64,000 bases of DNA. Origin: Marifrigoribacter sp047730175. GTDB taxonomy: Bacteria; Bacteroidota; Bacteroidia; Flavobacteriales; Flavobacteriaceae. Positions 16,285 through 26,107 of the stretch are shown here, in pieces. Under the pieces are notes generated by a model, which saw nothing but the letters and a program-made list of their open reading frames with translations, was not told the DNA's origin and ran no database searches. A program made the position numbers and the translations under genes. Numbering within the stretch: position 1 is the first letter of the stretch; each line of letters begins with the position of its first letter. The stretch lies in assembly GCF_047730175.1 (NCBI RefSeq), contig NZ_CP159833.1, forward strand, positions 434,001 to 498,000. The letters run 5' to 3'.

Positions 16285-19200
16285 TTAATTATTCAGTGAT
16301 ACAATAATTTTATTGATATCACCTGTTCTTTTAAATACTGACCTGCTCGTTTCTAAATCGAGTTGTAATGCGTTAAAATCTTTTGTGGTATTATCATTAT
16401 AAATGACTTGTGTACCAATATTGCCATCAAGTTTGTAAACAACTGGAATTTGACAATAAGTAAAGCACATGGAACCTTTTTCTACTTGAATAGTTTTTAA
16501 CTCTTTATTGAGGTTTGTATAGGTGAAATCTCTCGCTGTATCCAAAAACTCATCTCGTCTTAATAATCTCGGATTAAATAGTACGTTTCCATTTTCAACA
16601 AAAACACCTAACTCACCAAAACGACACAAGATATCTTCTTTTACTTGTCCTGTCATTCCTGGTTGTTGCGCTCCTTTACCTGCTGGTGTATGCGAATATG
16701 GATCTGTTGGAAAAGCACCATATAGTTTTGGCGATTTGTGAACGCCTATGCCTTCATTAATTTCATAATAATGATCTAGTAATCCGCCAATGATCACTTC
16801 GCTATCATTATTCTTAACTGCCAATAAACACGTTTCTTGAACGGCTAATAACAATTTTGAAACCATGTGCCAATAAATTGATCCAAGACCTTCATAGCCG
16901 AAAAAGGTTCCTGAACGACCTGTAAAAGCTTTGTGGTTAAAGATCTCTTCAAATGTGTTTAATAGTGTATTCTTATCTTTATTTACAAGGGTATGATACT
17001 TTTCTGGTAAATTATCTAAAGTCTGTTTTAAGCTATCTGCATTATTAAAATTTCCATTAAAATGATAATGTCCAGTTACATCCTTTTCGATTATTTGTTT
17101 GTTACCATCTTGCAATAATTGCTGCAATAATTCAGAATTTTCAACGGCCTGATTTGGTACATTGTTCTTATCTACAAAACGTGACAGTTCTTTATCTGGA
17201 TAGAGTAAGTAACTGTATTGATCTGGTCTGAATAATGCACTGGATTTTAAAGCGTTCAACACTTCTAATGATTTTTCACCTGAAATATATCCCGAACTTA
17301 AAACAGCTACTTGACCTTCTAGCATTTCCGATAGGTAGGAAATCGAAATTTCAGAATCACTTGTAACAGTCATTAAATTGTATGCATGATATAATTTATC
17401 TTCCCGTTCATTAGCTCGAATAGAATGTTCTAAATACACTCTTGAAATTTGAAGGAATGCTACTAAATCAGATTTAGAAATAACACCTTTATCACTTGTA
17501 AATCCATGTTCGTAAATTTTTGTTCTGTAATCGCTTCCTGCTTGACCTAAATCATCTAAAACAGATTTTCTGTCTTTGTCTGATACTTTTCCTTTTAATA
17601 TTTCTTTATGGTTATTGAAGGCTTTTAATACTTTTTGGAAGAATATTGATAGTTCTATAGAAATTTCAGAACTGTCATCCGTCATACTGTCAACTGCTTT
17701 TTCAAAGAAATTTAAAAAACGTCTTAAATAATTTAAAGTTACCATAGACACACCATTTCCTACAAGTGCATTGTTGGCATCATTCCATTCTGGTCGCTGT
17801 GTATTAAGCCATATACCACCTTCTGGAATAAAGTTGGATAATTTGGCTAAAACAGTTGCTAATAATTTTTCAATGAGGTTCACTTTGTGAATAAAGTAAT
17901 TTTCATCTCTCAATAATGTACCGTCTGCTCCAAGTTCTATTCTCTTTTGATGAATTCTAGCATCTAAGTCATCATCAAAATCAATGGTATCCTTAGGGTT
18001 TGCTAATAAATCCTGATACGGTTTGATTTTATATGGAACATTAGCATAAACAAATATTTCCTGATTGAAATAGCTTGCTAATTTATTAGGGTAGTGACTT
18101 TCAATAATTTCTAAAAACTTGAGTAAGTAAATTATTTGATGGTCTCCCCAATAACCTATGTAAGACCAAGGATCATCTGGCTCAATGGTTTCCCAATCGA
18201 ATCCATCTTTAGTAACACGATATGGGTTATAACCATCAAAAGTGGTTGCATTCAGAAACTTATGGATCATACTTTCTATAAATTCCGGATACGAATGCGC
18301 TAAAGCTTCCCAGTTCTGGAAAATATCGCGCCAATTACCTTCGTAATCTAAAATTTTAGAACCATCTATTTCGCTTCTTGTGTTAATAGAGAATTTATTC
18401 CAAGGGCGACTTGGATCACCATGGCGGCGACTAAATTTTAATGGCAAATATTCAAAGCATAAGCGTTTGAAGTTTTTGTCCTCATCTTTTTCTGCAATAT
18501 TTATAATAAAATCTAAATCAAAACCTTCTGGCAATTTAGCTAATAACGTTTCCTTTTTCTTGAATACTTTTTTGTTAGCATTACCAATATATTTTATAAA
18601 ATCACGTTTTTCAATTTGATAATTATCATCAAAAATACCACCTCGCATGATATTGAATAAAGTATTTGAAAAATGACGTGTATTGCGGAGTTTGTTATTA
18701 CTAATTTGCAAAGCATCTGAAGCTCCGGCTAATTCTAATAAGCGTTTCGTGCCGTATTCAATATCTTCTTGAACTAGCTTTATTAAATTAGAATTATTTT
18801 TAATTTCTTCTGAAATATTTATAACATCGCTTATACTTTGATTCAAATTAGCGACAAACATCCATTCCTGTTTTTTCTGAGGATCTAATTCAAAATCTGA
18901 ACAAATAAAATACGCACCTTTTTCAGCTTTAATATCAGTCTCTTGATGTATTGATTTTCCGGTTCTGAAGTTTTCAAGTTGTAAAGACGAAACAAGGTAT
19001 TTTGGATTATTCATACCAAGTGACCAAACTATATTTGATTTCAGTGCTTCGCTTGGTTCTGCTTTATCCACAATTATGGAACTTAAAGCAAATATGCCAA
19101 TTCCAGTATCTGTTTGTAACTCATTTTTTTTATAAGCATCGACCAAATTACTATAGCCGTTTTGTAAATCTGCTCCTACACCATAGGGTACAATGTTTTG

Positions 19201-19743
19201 TAGGCCATCTAATACTGTTACACGAACATTTGAATTGCAGGTATTTACTACCGTTGATTTTTTCACAAAACCAAAACGGTTACTTGAATTCCATTGGTAT
19301 CTAAATGTTAAATCTAAATCTTTATTTACCTCTTCAAAAATGATTTTATTACCGTACTTATTTTTGTAGAGATTTCTTTTGATGCTATAAACGCCTTGAT
19401 ACTTATTTGAAAAAGGCTCCCATAAAAATGATTTATCATTTTTATGAACATGGAATATTGTTTTACTTCCTGTTGTCTCCGAAGATTCAGTTATTTTATC
19501 ATCTGTATAATAAGGAAAAAGGGCATTCTCAGCATCCTTTCTACCTGCAGACAATCCACCATTACTGGAAATAAACATCCAGTGATTGGAGTTACTTACA
19601 AGACTCATAAAAAATGGTCTCATAGTGCTGCTATTAGAAATCTTATAATATACTTCGTTATCAAAGTGAATTAACTCCCCTTTAATTTCGTTTTCATTAA
19701 ATGAAGCTTGATAATTACCTATATATATTGATGTTTTACTCAT
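16285..19743 (-). CDS. Beta-1,3-glucan/oligosaccharide phosphorylase, GH149-like
   Basis: A 1152-residue protein without a signal peptide, hence cytoplasmic. Features of the inverting phosphorylase clan with GH94/GH149/GH161 enzymes: N-terminal beta-sandwich with HWMFISSNGGLSAGRKDAEN, central (alpha/alpha)6 region with NWRDIFQNWEALAHSYPEF and YIGYWGDHQIIYLLKFLEI, and a C-terminal segment with FPTDPYSHTPAGKGAQQPG. The length of about 1.1-1.2 kb residues fits GH149 rather than GH94 (about 800). The reaction would be phosphorolysis of beta-1,3-gluco-oligosaccharides to alpha-glucose-1-phosphate. Family call is from memory of motifs and size; GH161 is the main alternative. It is the largest enzyme of the operon, between GH16 (127 bp upstream) and GH17 (12 bp downstream). 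Confidence 0.82.
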   Translation of the reverse strand: MSKTSIYIGNYQASFNENEIKGELIHFDNEVYYKISNSSTMRPFFMSLVSNSNHWMFISSNGGLSAGRKDAENALFPYYTDDKITESSETTGSKTIFHVHKNDKSFLWEPFSNKYQGVYSIKRNLYKNKYGNKIIFEEVNKDLDLTFRYQWNSSNRFGFVKKSTVVNTCNSNVRVTVLDGLQNIVPYGVGADLQNGYSNLVDAYKKNELQTDTGIGIFALSSIIVDKAEPSEALKSNIVWSLGMNNPKYLVSSLQLENFRTGKSIHQETDIKAEKGAYFICSDFELDPQKKQEWMFVANLNQSISDVINISEEIKNNSNLIKLVQEDIEYGTKRLLELAGASDALQISNNKLRNTRHFSNTLFNIMRGGIFDDNYQIEKRDFIKYIGNANKKVFKKKETLLAKLPEGFDLDFIINIAEKDEDKNFKRLCFEYLPLKFSRRHGDPSRPWNKFSINTRSEIDGSKILDYEGNWRDIFQNWEALAHSYPEFIESMIHKFLNATTFDGYNPYRVTKDGFDWETIEPDDPWSYIGYWGDHQIIYLLKFLEIIESHYPNKLASYFNQEIFVYANVPYKIKPYQDLLANPKDTIDFDDDLDARIHQKRIELGADGTLLRDENYFIHKVNLIEKLLATVLAKLSNFIPEGGIWLNTQRPEWNDANNALVGNGVSMVTLNYLRRFLNFFEKAVDSMTDDSSEISIELSIFFQKVLKAFNNHKEILKGKVSDKDRKSVLDDLGQAGSDYRTKIYEHGFTSDKGVISKSDLVAFLQISRVYLEHSIRANEREDKLYHAYNLMTVTSDSEISISYLSEMLEGQVAVLSSGYISGEKSLEVLNALKSSALFRPDQYSYLLYPDKELSRFVDKNNVPNQAVENSELLQQLLQDGNKQIIEKDVTGHYHFNGNFNNADSLKQTLDNLPEKYHTLVNKDKNTLLNTFEEIFNHKAFTGRSGTFFGYEGLGSIYWHMVSKLLLAVQETCLLAVKNNDSEVIIGGLLDHYYEINEGIGVHKSPKLYGAFPTDPYSHTPAGKGAQQPGMTGQVKEDILCRFGELGVFVENGNVLFNPRLLRRDEFLDTARDFTYTNLNKELKTIQVEKGSMCFTYCQIPVVYKLDGNIGTQVIYNDNTTKDFNALQLDLETSRSVFKRTGDINKIIVSLNN

Positions 19744-19870
19744 TCTATTTAATGAATCCCAAAATAAATATTTAGAGATTGAGATTTAATATGGTTAAAT
19801 TTTACTTGGAGAAGATCGAGTTAAGTGTCCGACCTTTTACAAGTAAGTAATAATCTATTTTTTGTGTATT

Positions 19871-20698
19871 TTATTGATATATTCTCACATAATCAACCAA
19901 CATAGTTTGAGGAAAAACTGTATCGGTATTTGGTGGGCCACCAAAATTACCTCCAACCGCTAGATTTATAATTATGTAAAACGGTTGATCAAATACCCAT
20001 ATTCCCGGAACATCGTTAGGTGTTATTTGGTTATAAAGAACATCATCAACATAAAAATTAATATAATCTGGACCCCATTCTATACCAAAGATGTGAAACT
20101 CATTATCAAAACGACTATCTTCCAAATTATAGGATTTGAAAATAGGATTCCCTCCAGAATAACCAGGGCCATGAAGGGCACTAGAAATGAGTGTTGGTTC
20201 TGAGCCTCGATTTTCCATAATGTCTATCTCACCACAATTAGGCCAACTTACCTCATCAATATTAGATCCAAGCATCCAAAAGGCAGGCCACATTCCTTGT
20301 CCCCAAGGCAATTTAATACGCGCTTCAAAACGGCCATATTTTTGTTCGAATTTCCCTTTTGTAGTTATTCTTGATGATGTATAGCCAGAACCTTCAAAAG
20401 ATTCTTGTATTGCTGTTATTTTCATCATCCCATCTTCAATACTAATATTTTCTGGGCGATCTGTATAATATTGCAATTCTTGATTTCCCCAACCATCGTT
20501 TCCAGGGCCATTACCAATGTCATAATTCCACATTGCACTATCGAGTGCGCCATTAACATTAAAGTCATCCTGTATGACTAGTTGGTTCAAATTTGTAACC
20601 GTTTGATTATTATCAGTAGAGCAACTAAAAAAAGTGAAAAACGAGACACTTAATATAAAGTACTTGAACACTCTTTTATTTATTTTAAATTGATTCAT
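19871..20698 (-). CDS. GH16 family laminarinase-type lipoprotein
   Basis: A 275-residue protein with a lipoprotein signal (SVSFFTFFSC). The catalytic signature of laminarinase-type GH16 is clear: E157, D159 and E162 in CGEIDIMENRG, with WPAFWMLGSN just before and FYIIINLAVGGNFGGP after. Endo-acting beta-1,3-glucan (laminarin) hydrolysis is the usual activity of this subgroup. No extra binding module. Third gene of the glucan operon, 34 bp after the binding lipoprotein; predicted to be anchored to the outer membrane or periplasmic face and to create oligosaccharides for uptake. Confidence 0.93.
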   Translation of the reverse strand: MNQFKINKRVFKYFILSVSFFTFFSCSTDNNQTVTNLNQLVIQDDFNVNGALDSAMWNYDIGNGPGNDGWGNQELQYYTDRPENISIEDGMMKITAIQESFEGSGYTSSRITTKGKFEQKYGRFEARIKLPWGQGMWPAFWMLGSNIDEVSWPNCGEIDIMENRGSEPTLISSALHGPGYSGGNPIFKSYNLEDSRFDNEFHIFGIEWGPDYINFYVDDVLYNQITPNDVPGIWVFDQPFYIIINLAVGGNFGGPPNTDTVFPQTMLVDYVRIYQ

Positions 20699-20732
20699 AC
20701 TATTTATGTTTTATATTTTCAATATTAATCTC

Positions 20733-22670
20733 TTAGTTATAGAAGTATAGATTATCTACAAAAAGGGTTCCTGCTGGATCATTTACAAATATTATTTGAG
20801 CTAGATTCTCGGTACTGGCAAGCCCAATAAAATCGGATAATGGAATATCGTAAGCAACCCATTCATTTGTTGCGGTTGGTCCAAAATTAATTTCATATTC
20901 TGTATCGTCACCGCCATCAAACATCCCATCAGGTCCAAAATCAACAATTTTTATTTTAAACTCATTAGCATCTGGAGACCATATATCCAAATGCAATGTT
21001 GTTGTTGCTGAAGCATCAATAATATTAGCGCCTAGGAACTCAAGACCTGTAAAATTTAAATTTGTGTATTTTAAAACGTCATTAGAAGCGATTGTTTCTA
21101 TAGATAAAATAGAACCGCTATTAAAGTTATTTAGACCATCATTTCCTATGTCTGTATACGCATCACTATATATTGAAATTACATTATTAGCAATTTCATC
21201 TTCAGTAGGGGCTTCAGGAGCATCGGTTGGTGTTATAGCTTCATCATAATAATAAATATTGTCTACAAAAATGTTAGAGATTGTAGGAATATTAGAGCTA
21301 TTATTAGAAATAAAGAATAATAGTCCTATCGCATCTCGTTCAGTTAAACCTCCAAAACTCGACAAAGGAATATCCAAGCTAACCCACTCATTAGATAATA
21401 GTTGTGTGTCATTTATTATGATAGAACCAGAAATTTCATTAGAAGTCTGCACTCCATTTAAAAGTTGAAGTGTTAACAGATCTCCAGCGTCTATAGCTTC
21501 TTGTACATTAATATCTAAATGAAGATGTGTCATTCCTGAAGCATTTATAGGCGCTACATTTAAAAATGTACCAATACCAACAAAATTTAATTCTGTATAA
21601 CTAATAACATTATCCCCATTAATGAAAATATCATTTTGACCTTGTGTTGTTTGTCCGTCACCATTAAAATAACCGTTATAATAATCTACAGGAACATTTG
21701 TATAGGCATCACTAAAAACAGAGATTACTGTACTTGGGTCTCTTGTTGGGAATGGTGCAGGGTCATATTCTCCTAATACAGTTATGTCTAGTGAACCTGT
21801 TGCTTCAACGCCAGCTATAGAAGCTGTTAATACTGCTTGACCAACACTAAGAGCTATATAAACCCCTGAATCTTCATCTATACTTACAACGCTTGGGTTT
21901 GAAGATATCCAGCTAAAATAACTTGGTGCTGGTACAACTGCAATATCTTGTCCAGATCCCAAATTAAATGTTTGACTAACGAAAGCCCCTAAATCCCCTC
22001 CAGCACCTACAAAAGACTGTAGTATTACATCTTCACCATTATAAATCGCTGGTCTAGATTGTGCAACTGTACCCAATTTTTCAAATTGTAGTTCGTCTAT
22101 CCAAAAACTCCACCCAGAGCCATCTTCAATATCGGGACCTTCAGAATACCAAAACATACCAGATTCCTGTGTTAGTTGAGATGCATCTGGAATCGGGATT
22201 GTATATTTTCTCCAATTTGTTGTTATTTGTAAAGGTTCTTGAAGCTTATTTTTATATTTATCTTCAATAAAATCTATTCCAAAACCAACTTCATTAATGG
22301 TCCTTCCTTCAGTTCCTTTCGCCCAAAATGTCAAGGCGTCGTACCCTGATAAATCTCGTGGGGAATTTACTGGAAAAGTAGCACCAGAATAAGCCCCATT
22401 AGGATCTCCAACATTAGGCACATCAAAACGCATGGATGAGGTGCCGGCATATTTTGTTTCTATATCAACACTAAAAGCTTCTAAATAAGAACCTCCAAAA
22501 GGAAAATAATTTAAGCCTGCTGTAAAGCCATCAATATAAATCTCACCATTTGTTGAAAAACCTGCTAAAGTTGCATCGTCAGATAAATCTCTTTCACAAC
22601 TTAGAAATGTCGTCACAGTGATTGCTAGAAGCAATACAATTTTATAATAATTAAATTTTCTTGTTTTCAT
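20733..22670 (-). CDS. Surface glycan-binding lipoprotein with CBM-like and Ig-like modules
   Basis: About 645 residues. I place the start at the ATG at 22670 (MKTRKFNYYKIVLLLAIT... ending LLAITVTTFLSC, lipobox Cys25); a longer frame from 22724 would overlap the upstream gene by 43 bp and hide the signal peptide. Modules: a jelly-roll domain at ~30-215 with YDALTFWAKGTEGRTIN and WIDELQFEKLG, a bacterial Ig-like (Big_2-type) domain at ~225-315, and two related C-terminal modules (~320-485 and ~495-645), each ending in F.DNLYFYN-like strands. No catalytic residues seen. It is second in the operon, directly after the glycosidase-barrel fusion, where SusD/SusE-type binding proteins would stand in a classical locus, but it is not SusD. 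Binding of beta-glucan is inferred. Confidence 0.85.
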   Translation of the reverse strand: MKTRKFNYYKIVLLLAITVTTFLSCERDLSDDATLAGFSTNGEIYIDGFTAGLNYFPFGGSYLEAFSVDIETKYAGTSSMRFDVPNVGDPNGAYSGATFPVNSPRDLSGYDALTFWAKGTEGRTINEVGFGIDFIEDKYKNKLQEPLQITTNWRKYTIPIPDASQLTQESGMFWYSEGPDIEDGSGWSFWIDELQFEKLGTVAQSRPAIYNGEDVILQSFVGAGGDLGAFVSQTFNLGSGQDIAVVPAPSYFSWISSNPSVVSIDEDSGVYIALSVGQAVLTASIAGVEATGSLDITVLGEYDPAPFPTRDPSTVISVFSDAYTNVPVDYYNGYFNGDGQTTQGQNDIFINGDNVISYTELNFVGIGTFLNVAPINASGMTHLHLDINVQEAIDAGDLLTLQLLNGVQTSNEISGSIIINDTQLLSNEWVSLDIPLSSFGGLTERDAIGLLFFISNNSSNIPTISNIFVDNIYYYDEAITPTDAPEAPTEDEIANNVISIYSDAYTDIGNDGLNNFNSGSILSIETIASNDVLKYTNLNFTGLEFLGANIIDASATTTLHLDIWSPDANEFKIKIVDFGPDGMFDGGDDTEYEINFGPTATNEWVAYDIPLSDFIGLASTENLAQIIFVNDPAGTLFVDNLYFYN

Positions 22671-22681
22671 TTTCTTAATTT

Positions 22682-25600
22682 TTATTTTCCTATGTTGATA
22701 TGGATGTATGTTCTTATTTCCCATTCGGAACCGTTATCAAATCCAACGGGACTTATGATAGGTGATGGAGCAAACTCAATTGCTTCATTAGGGCTATATC
22801 GTGGAGAATATTGATTCAATGAACGCCATGTTCCACGTATTCCAATTCTAGTATTTGGCAAAATAAACCAATCTGGTTTCCCTATACTTGTTGACAAATC
22901 CAACATTAATTGTACTGGGTATGTTAAGTTGAAATCACGGTGATAATCAAATGGTCCCCAATCATTTATCTTGAATGAGTGTACTAACTTAATTTTATTA
23001 TAGATCAATCTAATGTCACCTCCAACACGTTTTATCAGTCGTTCATCGCTACCATTTGCCTGACCGTTACCTGCATAAAGATTTGCAATAACACCTAGGT
23101 CTGGACTAATTTTAGAAACAATACGCGTATGAGCCTCCCAGATATCTTCTGCAGGGGCCGCATTAGGAAATGCAAACTGTGTACGATCTGCTAAAAATCC
23201 GATAGCTGCATCTTGAGCCGTTGGATGATGGCGATAAATAAAGCCTAAATTAAAGGCAAACTTTGCATCTTCAGCGCGGTCATTGTCCCATTCATACATC
23301 CATGTTCCAGGAGTTGGATCGTATGTGATTAATAATTCACCTGCTGTTGTTTCTCTATTTGATCTTACAGCAAATGGATCGTCAACAATATTTCTAAGTC
23401 TTCCTGGTGCTTGCACATCATTTGGCATGGCATCTACAATTGGCTTTTGCCACATGAAGTTCGGTGCAATTTGAAAATCACCAAAAGTATAAGTAAACCC
23501 AGTAAGGAAATTAGTTTGGTTACCACTTCCAGTATCCAAAAGTTTCCAACCGGTAAATGTTCTTGTTTGATCAGAACCCCCATTGGCAACCAAGCCTTGG
23601 GCAGCTCCTTGTGCATACCATTTAAATCGTCCTCCTAGATATGTAATTTTTGCTTTTCCTCCCCAATTATCTTTAGAGGAAATCTTATCGTTGAAAATTG
23701 TGTAGTTCCCAGATTCGCCTTTAGCTACTTGAAACTCTCTTCCGTTTAATGGTTCACCTGCCCATATACCACCAATTTCTATTCCTAGTTTTCCGAATTT
23801 TCTACCTATATGAATTGTAGCTTTACGAGATCTTGGTGTTGGTACAGCAAATGTACTTAGGCCTTCACCTTGAGAATCAATATCGTCCTGATAAATTGCA
23901 GAGACATCATAATGACCTAAATTTTTGCTATATTTTAAGAGGACTGCTGGATTTGCTCCCCACCATAATTGAGACCCAAAAGCTGCTTTTAAGCCCTTTA
24001 ATGATTTCTTCCCGTCAATTTCAAATCCATTAATCTCACCTTGGTAAATATCTAGATTTGGGCCATAATTTGCTTCTCTATACAATCCGAAAAAATCCCC
24101 TTCATAACCCCAATGATAATGACCTGTACGATAGAAACCTCTTAAATCGAAGTCTTTAGCATTCCATTCGAACTCTGCATTATAGACTTGTACTCTATTA
24201 GGGTCTGTAATATTTACATTCCCATCGTCTGAATTCACAGAAAAAGATCGTCCTCTATTCTCATAAAATATCTCATCAATAGGATTCTGAGCTACATTCC
24301 CTATAACATTAAAGTTGACATTGGCACGCATATTAGGTGCGGGATTTCCTTCCACTCCTATGAAATAGGATTGCAAATGATCAAAACCTAATTGGTTTGG
24401 ATACACAACATTATTAGGATCGGCATTATTAGGTGTGGTCAATAAACTTCCACCAGTATTAAAAGTTGTGAACTCAGCCCTTAATTGACTAATCCCAATT
24501 TTCTTATTATCACCCATAGCAGCTTTATCGCCTCGGGCTCTTAAAACGCCATCCATTAAATTAATATTGGAAAAAAAGTCGGTAACAAAATCAGACGTCA
24601 TTCCTTCATCATAAGGATTTAATTGATGTGCTTCTTTTAAAGTGTAGTATGCAGCTCTTGGATATAAGGTATAAAGACCACGTTCGTTTGTTGGGCCTTT
24701 GGCGCAAACACCAAACCATTCTTCATTCATGTTATTTTCACCAGGTGCTAAATCAAGAGCATAACCTCCATTAGGCCAAGATGCATTATTATCATGTACA
24801 TCTAGGTTTTTAGTTTGACCAAATTTCCACCAGCCATCACTAAATTGAAAGGTGAAACCACCTATTGCATTTTCTGCTTTTCCTAATCCCGCTGCATTTT
24901 CATAAATATCTTTCCAGTTATTTACCATATAATAGGCTTGATTTCTTTGGTTTTCTGCATTTTCAGTAGTGCTAAATGCATCTGCACCAAATTCTGTCAT
25001 CATAATTGGCATATCTAACTTTTCTTTGACCGTTGCAAAAGCATCGGTAAAAGTCTTTCCACGATACATGTTCGTACCATAGATGTCAATATCTTTACAT
25101 TCTTCAGCAACAATATCTATAAATAATACATCACCATTACAGATAGCAACAGGTTTAGAAGAAGAAGTAATCTCTTTTATTTTAAGAGCTGCTTGGTTCA
25201 TAAGTTTATACATAGGTCTTCCGCGTTTTTCACCTACTTCTTTTCTTTTTTCATCTTCATCTGGAAAAGCTTCTGTTTCTGCACCTGCCCAAAACAAACC
25301 GTAGTTGTTTTCATTTCCTAATAAAAACATTAACAATCCTGGCGTGTTTTTAAATTCTTCTGCCAATGCTGTAACTTCAGCCATTAGAATATCTTGTGTT
25401 GCTTGATCTCTGTATTCGGTAACTGGGGTCCACACACCATCAATCGTAAGCCCATACCTACCAAATGGATGATTAACCATAGTATAAATACCATAGTTTT
25501 CATAAATATATTGAACCCATTTAGGTTGTACACCATTATACATTCTAACAGCATTAACACCCATATTTTTCAAAAGACCCATTTCAGCATCTAATGCAGC

Positions 25601-25813
25601 TTTAATAAAATCGTCTGACTGGGTCCATAAACTGTAAGAATAATTGGTTCCAATTGGAAAGTAATCCCAGTTCATACCATTAATCATAAAATCTTCACCA
25701 TTTACTTGTAGTTTCATCCCTGAAGGATCTGATTTTACTGAAACTTTATTTTGTTGTGAAAACATGACACTCACAAATAAGAAAAGAGCTATTCTCAAAA
25801 GGTTGTTCCTCAT
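22682..25813 (-). CDS. Clan GH-A glycosidase fused to a C-terminal outer-membrane beta-barrel-like domain
   Basis: A 1043-residue protein with a signal peptide (ALFLFVSVMFSQ). Residues ~20-430 are a TIM-barrel glycosidase like the catalytic domain of GH2/GH5 enzymes: acid/base E168 in LLGNENNYGLFW and nucleophile E274 in MMTEFGADAF. From about residue 440 to the end the sequence changes to long amphipathic beta-strands with Tyr/Trp girdle residues and Gly-rich turns (GKLGIEIGGIWAGEP, FKWYAQGAAQGLVANG, FAFNLGFIYRHHP, ending EWEIRTYIHINIGK), typical of an outer-membrane barrel. No plug, STN or TonB box is visible, so it is not a SusC. It is the first gene of the operon, preceded by the locus operator; the next gene starts 11 bp after its stop. 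Family of the catalytic half is uncertain; beta-glucan as substrate is inferred. Confidence 0.85.
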   Translation of the reverse strand: MRNNLLRIALFLFVSVMFSQQNKVSVKSDPSGMKLQVNGEDFMINGMNWDYFPIGTNYSYSLWTQSDDFIKAALDAEMGLLKNMGVNAVRMYNGVQPKWVQYIYENYGIYTMVNHPFGRYGLTIDGVWTPVTEYRDQATQDILMAEVTALAEEFKNTPGLLMFLLGNENNYGLFWAGAETEAFPDEDEKRKEVGEKRGRPMYKLMNQAALKIKEITSSSKPVAICNGDVLFIDIVAEECKDIDIYGTNMYRGKTFTDAFATVKEKLDMPIMMTEFGADAFSTTENAENQRNQAYYMVNNWKDIYENAAGLGKAENAIGGFTFQFSDGWWKFGQTKNLDVHDNNASWPNGGYALDLAPGENNMNEEWFGVCAKGPTNERGLYTLYPRAAYYTLKEAHQLNPYDEGMTSDFVTDFFSNINLMDGVLRARGDKAAMGDNKKIGISQLRAEFTTFNTGGSLLTTPNNADPNNVVYPNQLGFDHLQSYFIGVEGNPAPNMRANVNFNVIGNVAQNPIDEIFYENRGRSFSVNSDDGNVNITDPNRVQVYNAEFEWNAKDFDLRGFYRTGHYHWGYEGDFFGLYREANYGPNLDIYQGEINGFEIDGKKSLKGLKAAFGSQLWWGANPAVLLKYSKNLGHYDVSAIYQDDIDSQGEGLSTFAVPTPRSRKATIHIGRKFGKLGIEIGGIWAGEPLNGREFQVAKGESGNYTIFNDKISSKDNWGGKAKITYLGGRFKWYAQGAAQGLVANGGSDQTRTFTGWKLLDTGSGNQTNFLTGFTYTFGDFQIAPNFMWQKPIVDAMPNDVQAPGRLRNIVDDPFAVRSNRETTAGELLITYDPTPGTWMYEWDNDRAEDAKFAFNLGFIYRHHPTAQDAAIGFLADRTQFAFPNAAPAEDIWEAHTRIVSKISPDLGVIANLYAGNGQANGSDERLIKRVGGDIRLIYNKIKLVHSFKINDWGPFDYHRDFNLTYPVQLMLDLSTSIGKPDWFILPNTRIGIRGTWRSLNQYSPRYSPNEAIEFAPSPIISPVGFDNGSEWEIRTYIHINIGK

Positions 25814-25891
25814 AGTATTGTTATTTAAGGTTGATCTTAATTGGTTCTAAATTTTACAAAAAGATATTTTAATACATAAAACCGATGAAAG

Positions 25892-25949
25892 TAAAAATAC
25901 CATTCAAAATTGTGAATTTGACAATTTTAACCGCTACAAAAAACATACA
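25892..25949 (-). promoter_or_regulatory. Glucan-locus promoter with 20-bp operator, copy 3 (main operon)
   Basis: TGTATGTTTTTTGTAGCGGT on the minus strand (25949-25930) is followed after 30 bp by TATTTTTA (25899-25892), one mismatch from TAnnTTTG. The first operon gene starts at 25813. Surrounding sequence is otherwise largely different from copies 1 and 2, so conservation of the 20-mer here argues for a binding site. Confidence 0.85.
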
Positions 25950-26055
25950 CTTTAAAAAAATTACCTAAATATTAGCAAAACAGCATATTTATTAATGAAA
26001 ACAAGACAATTATGGATTAAACTAGGTTTAAATAATTAACCGAAAGAATGACTTA

Positions 26056-26100
26056 TCACCTATATGTTGTGGTAATGTATAGTTAAAATACTCTCTTTTT
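26056..26100 (-). promoter_or_regulatory. Distal upstream block, diverged copy 3
   Basis: CACCTATATGTTGTGG and a second TTGTGG about 30 bp on recall the CCTATA/TTGTGG pairs at 5035-5112 and 10005-10075, and lie at a similar distance from the proximal operator. Similarity is short and this call is tentative. Confidence 0.3.
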
Positions 26101-26107
26101 GTGGCTC

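Noticed and set aside
22671..22724. N-terminal extension of the glycan-binding lipoprotein (start at 22724)
   Set aside because: It would overlap the upstream gene by 43 bp and place 18 charged residues before a perfect lipoprotein signal peptide; the ATG at 22670 is preferred.
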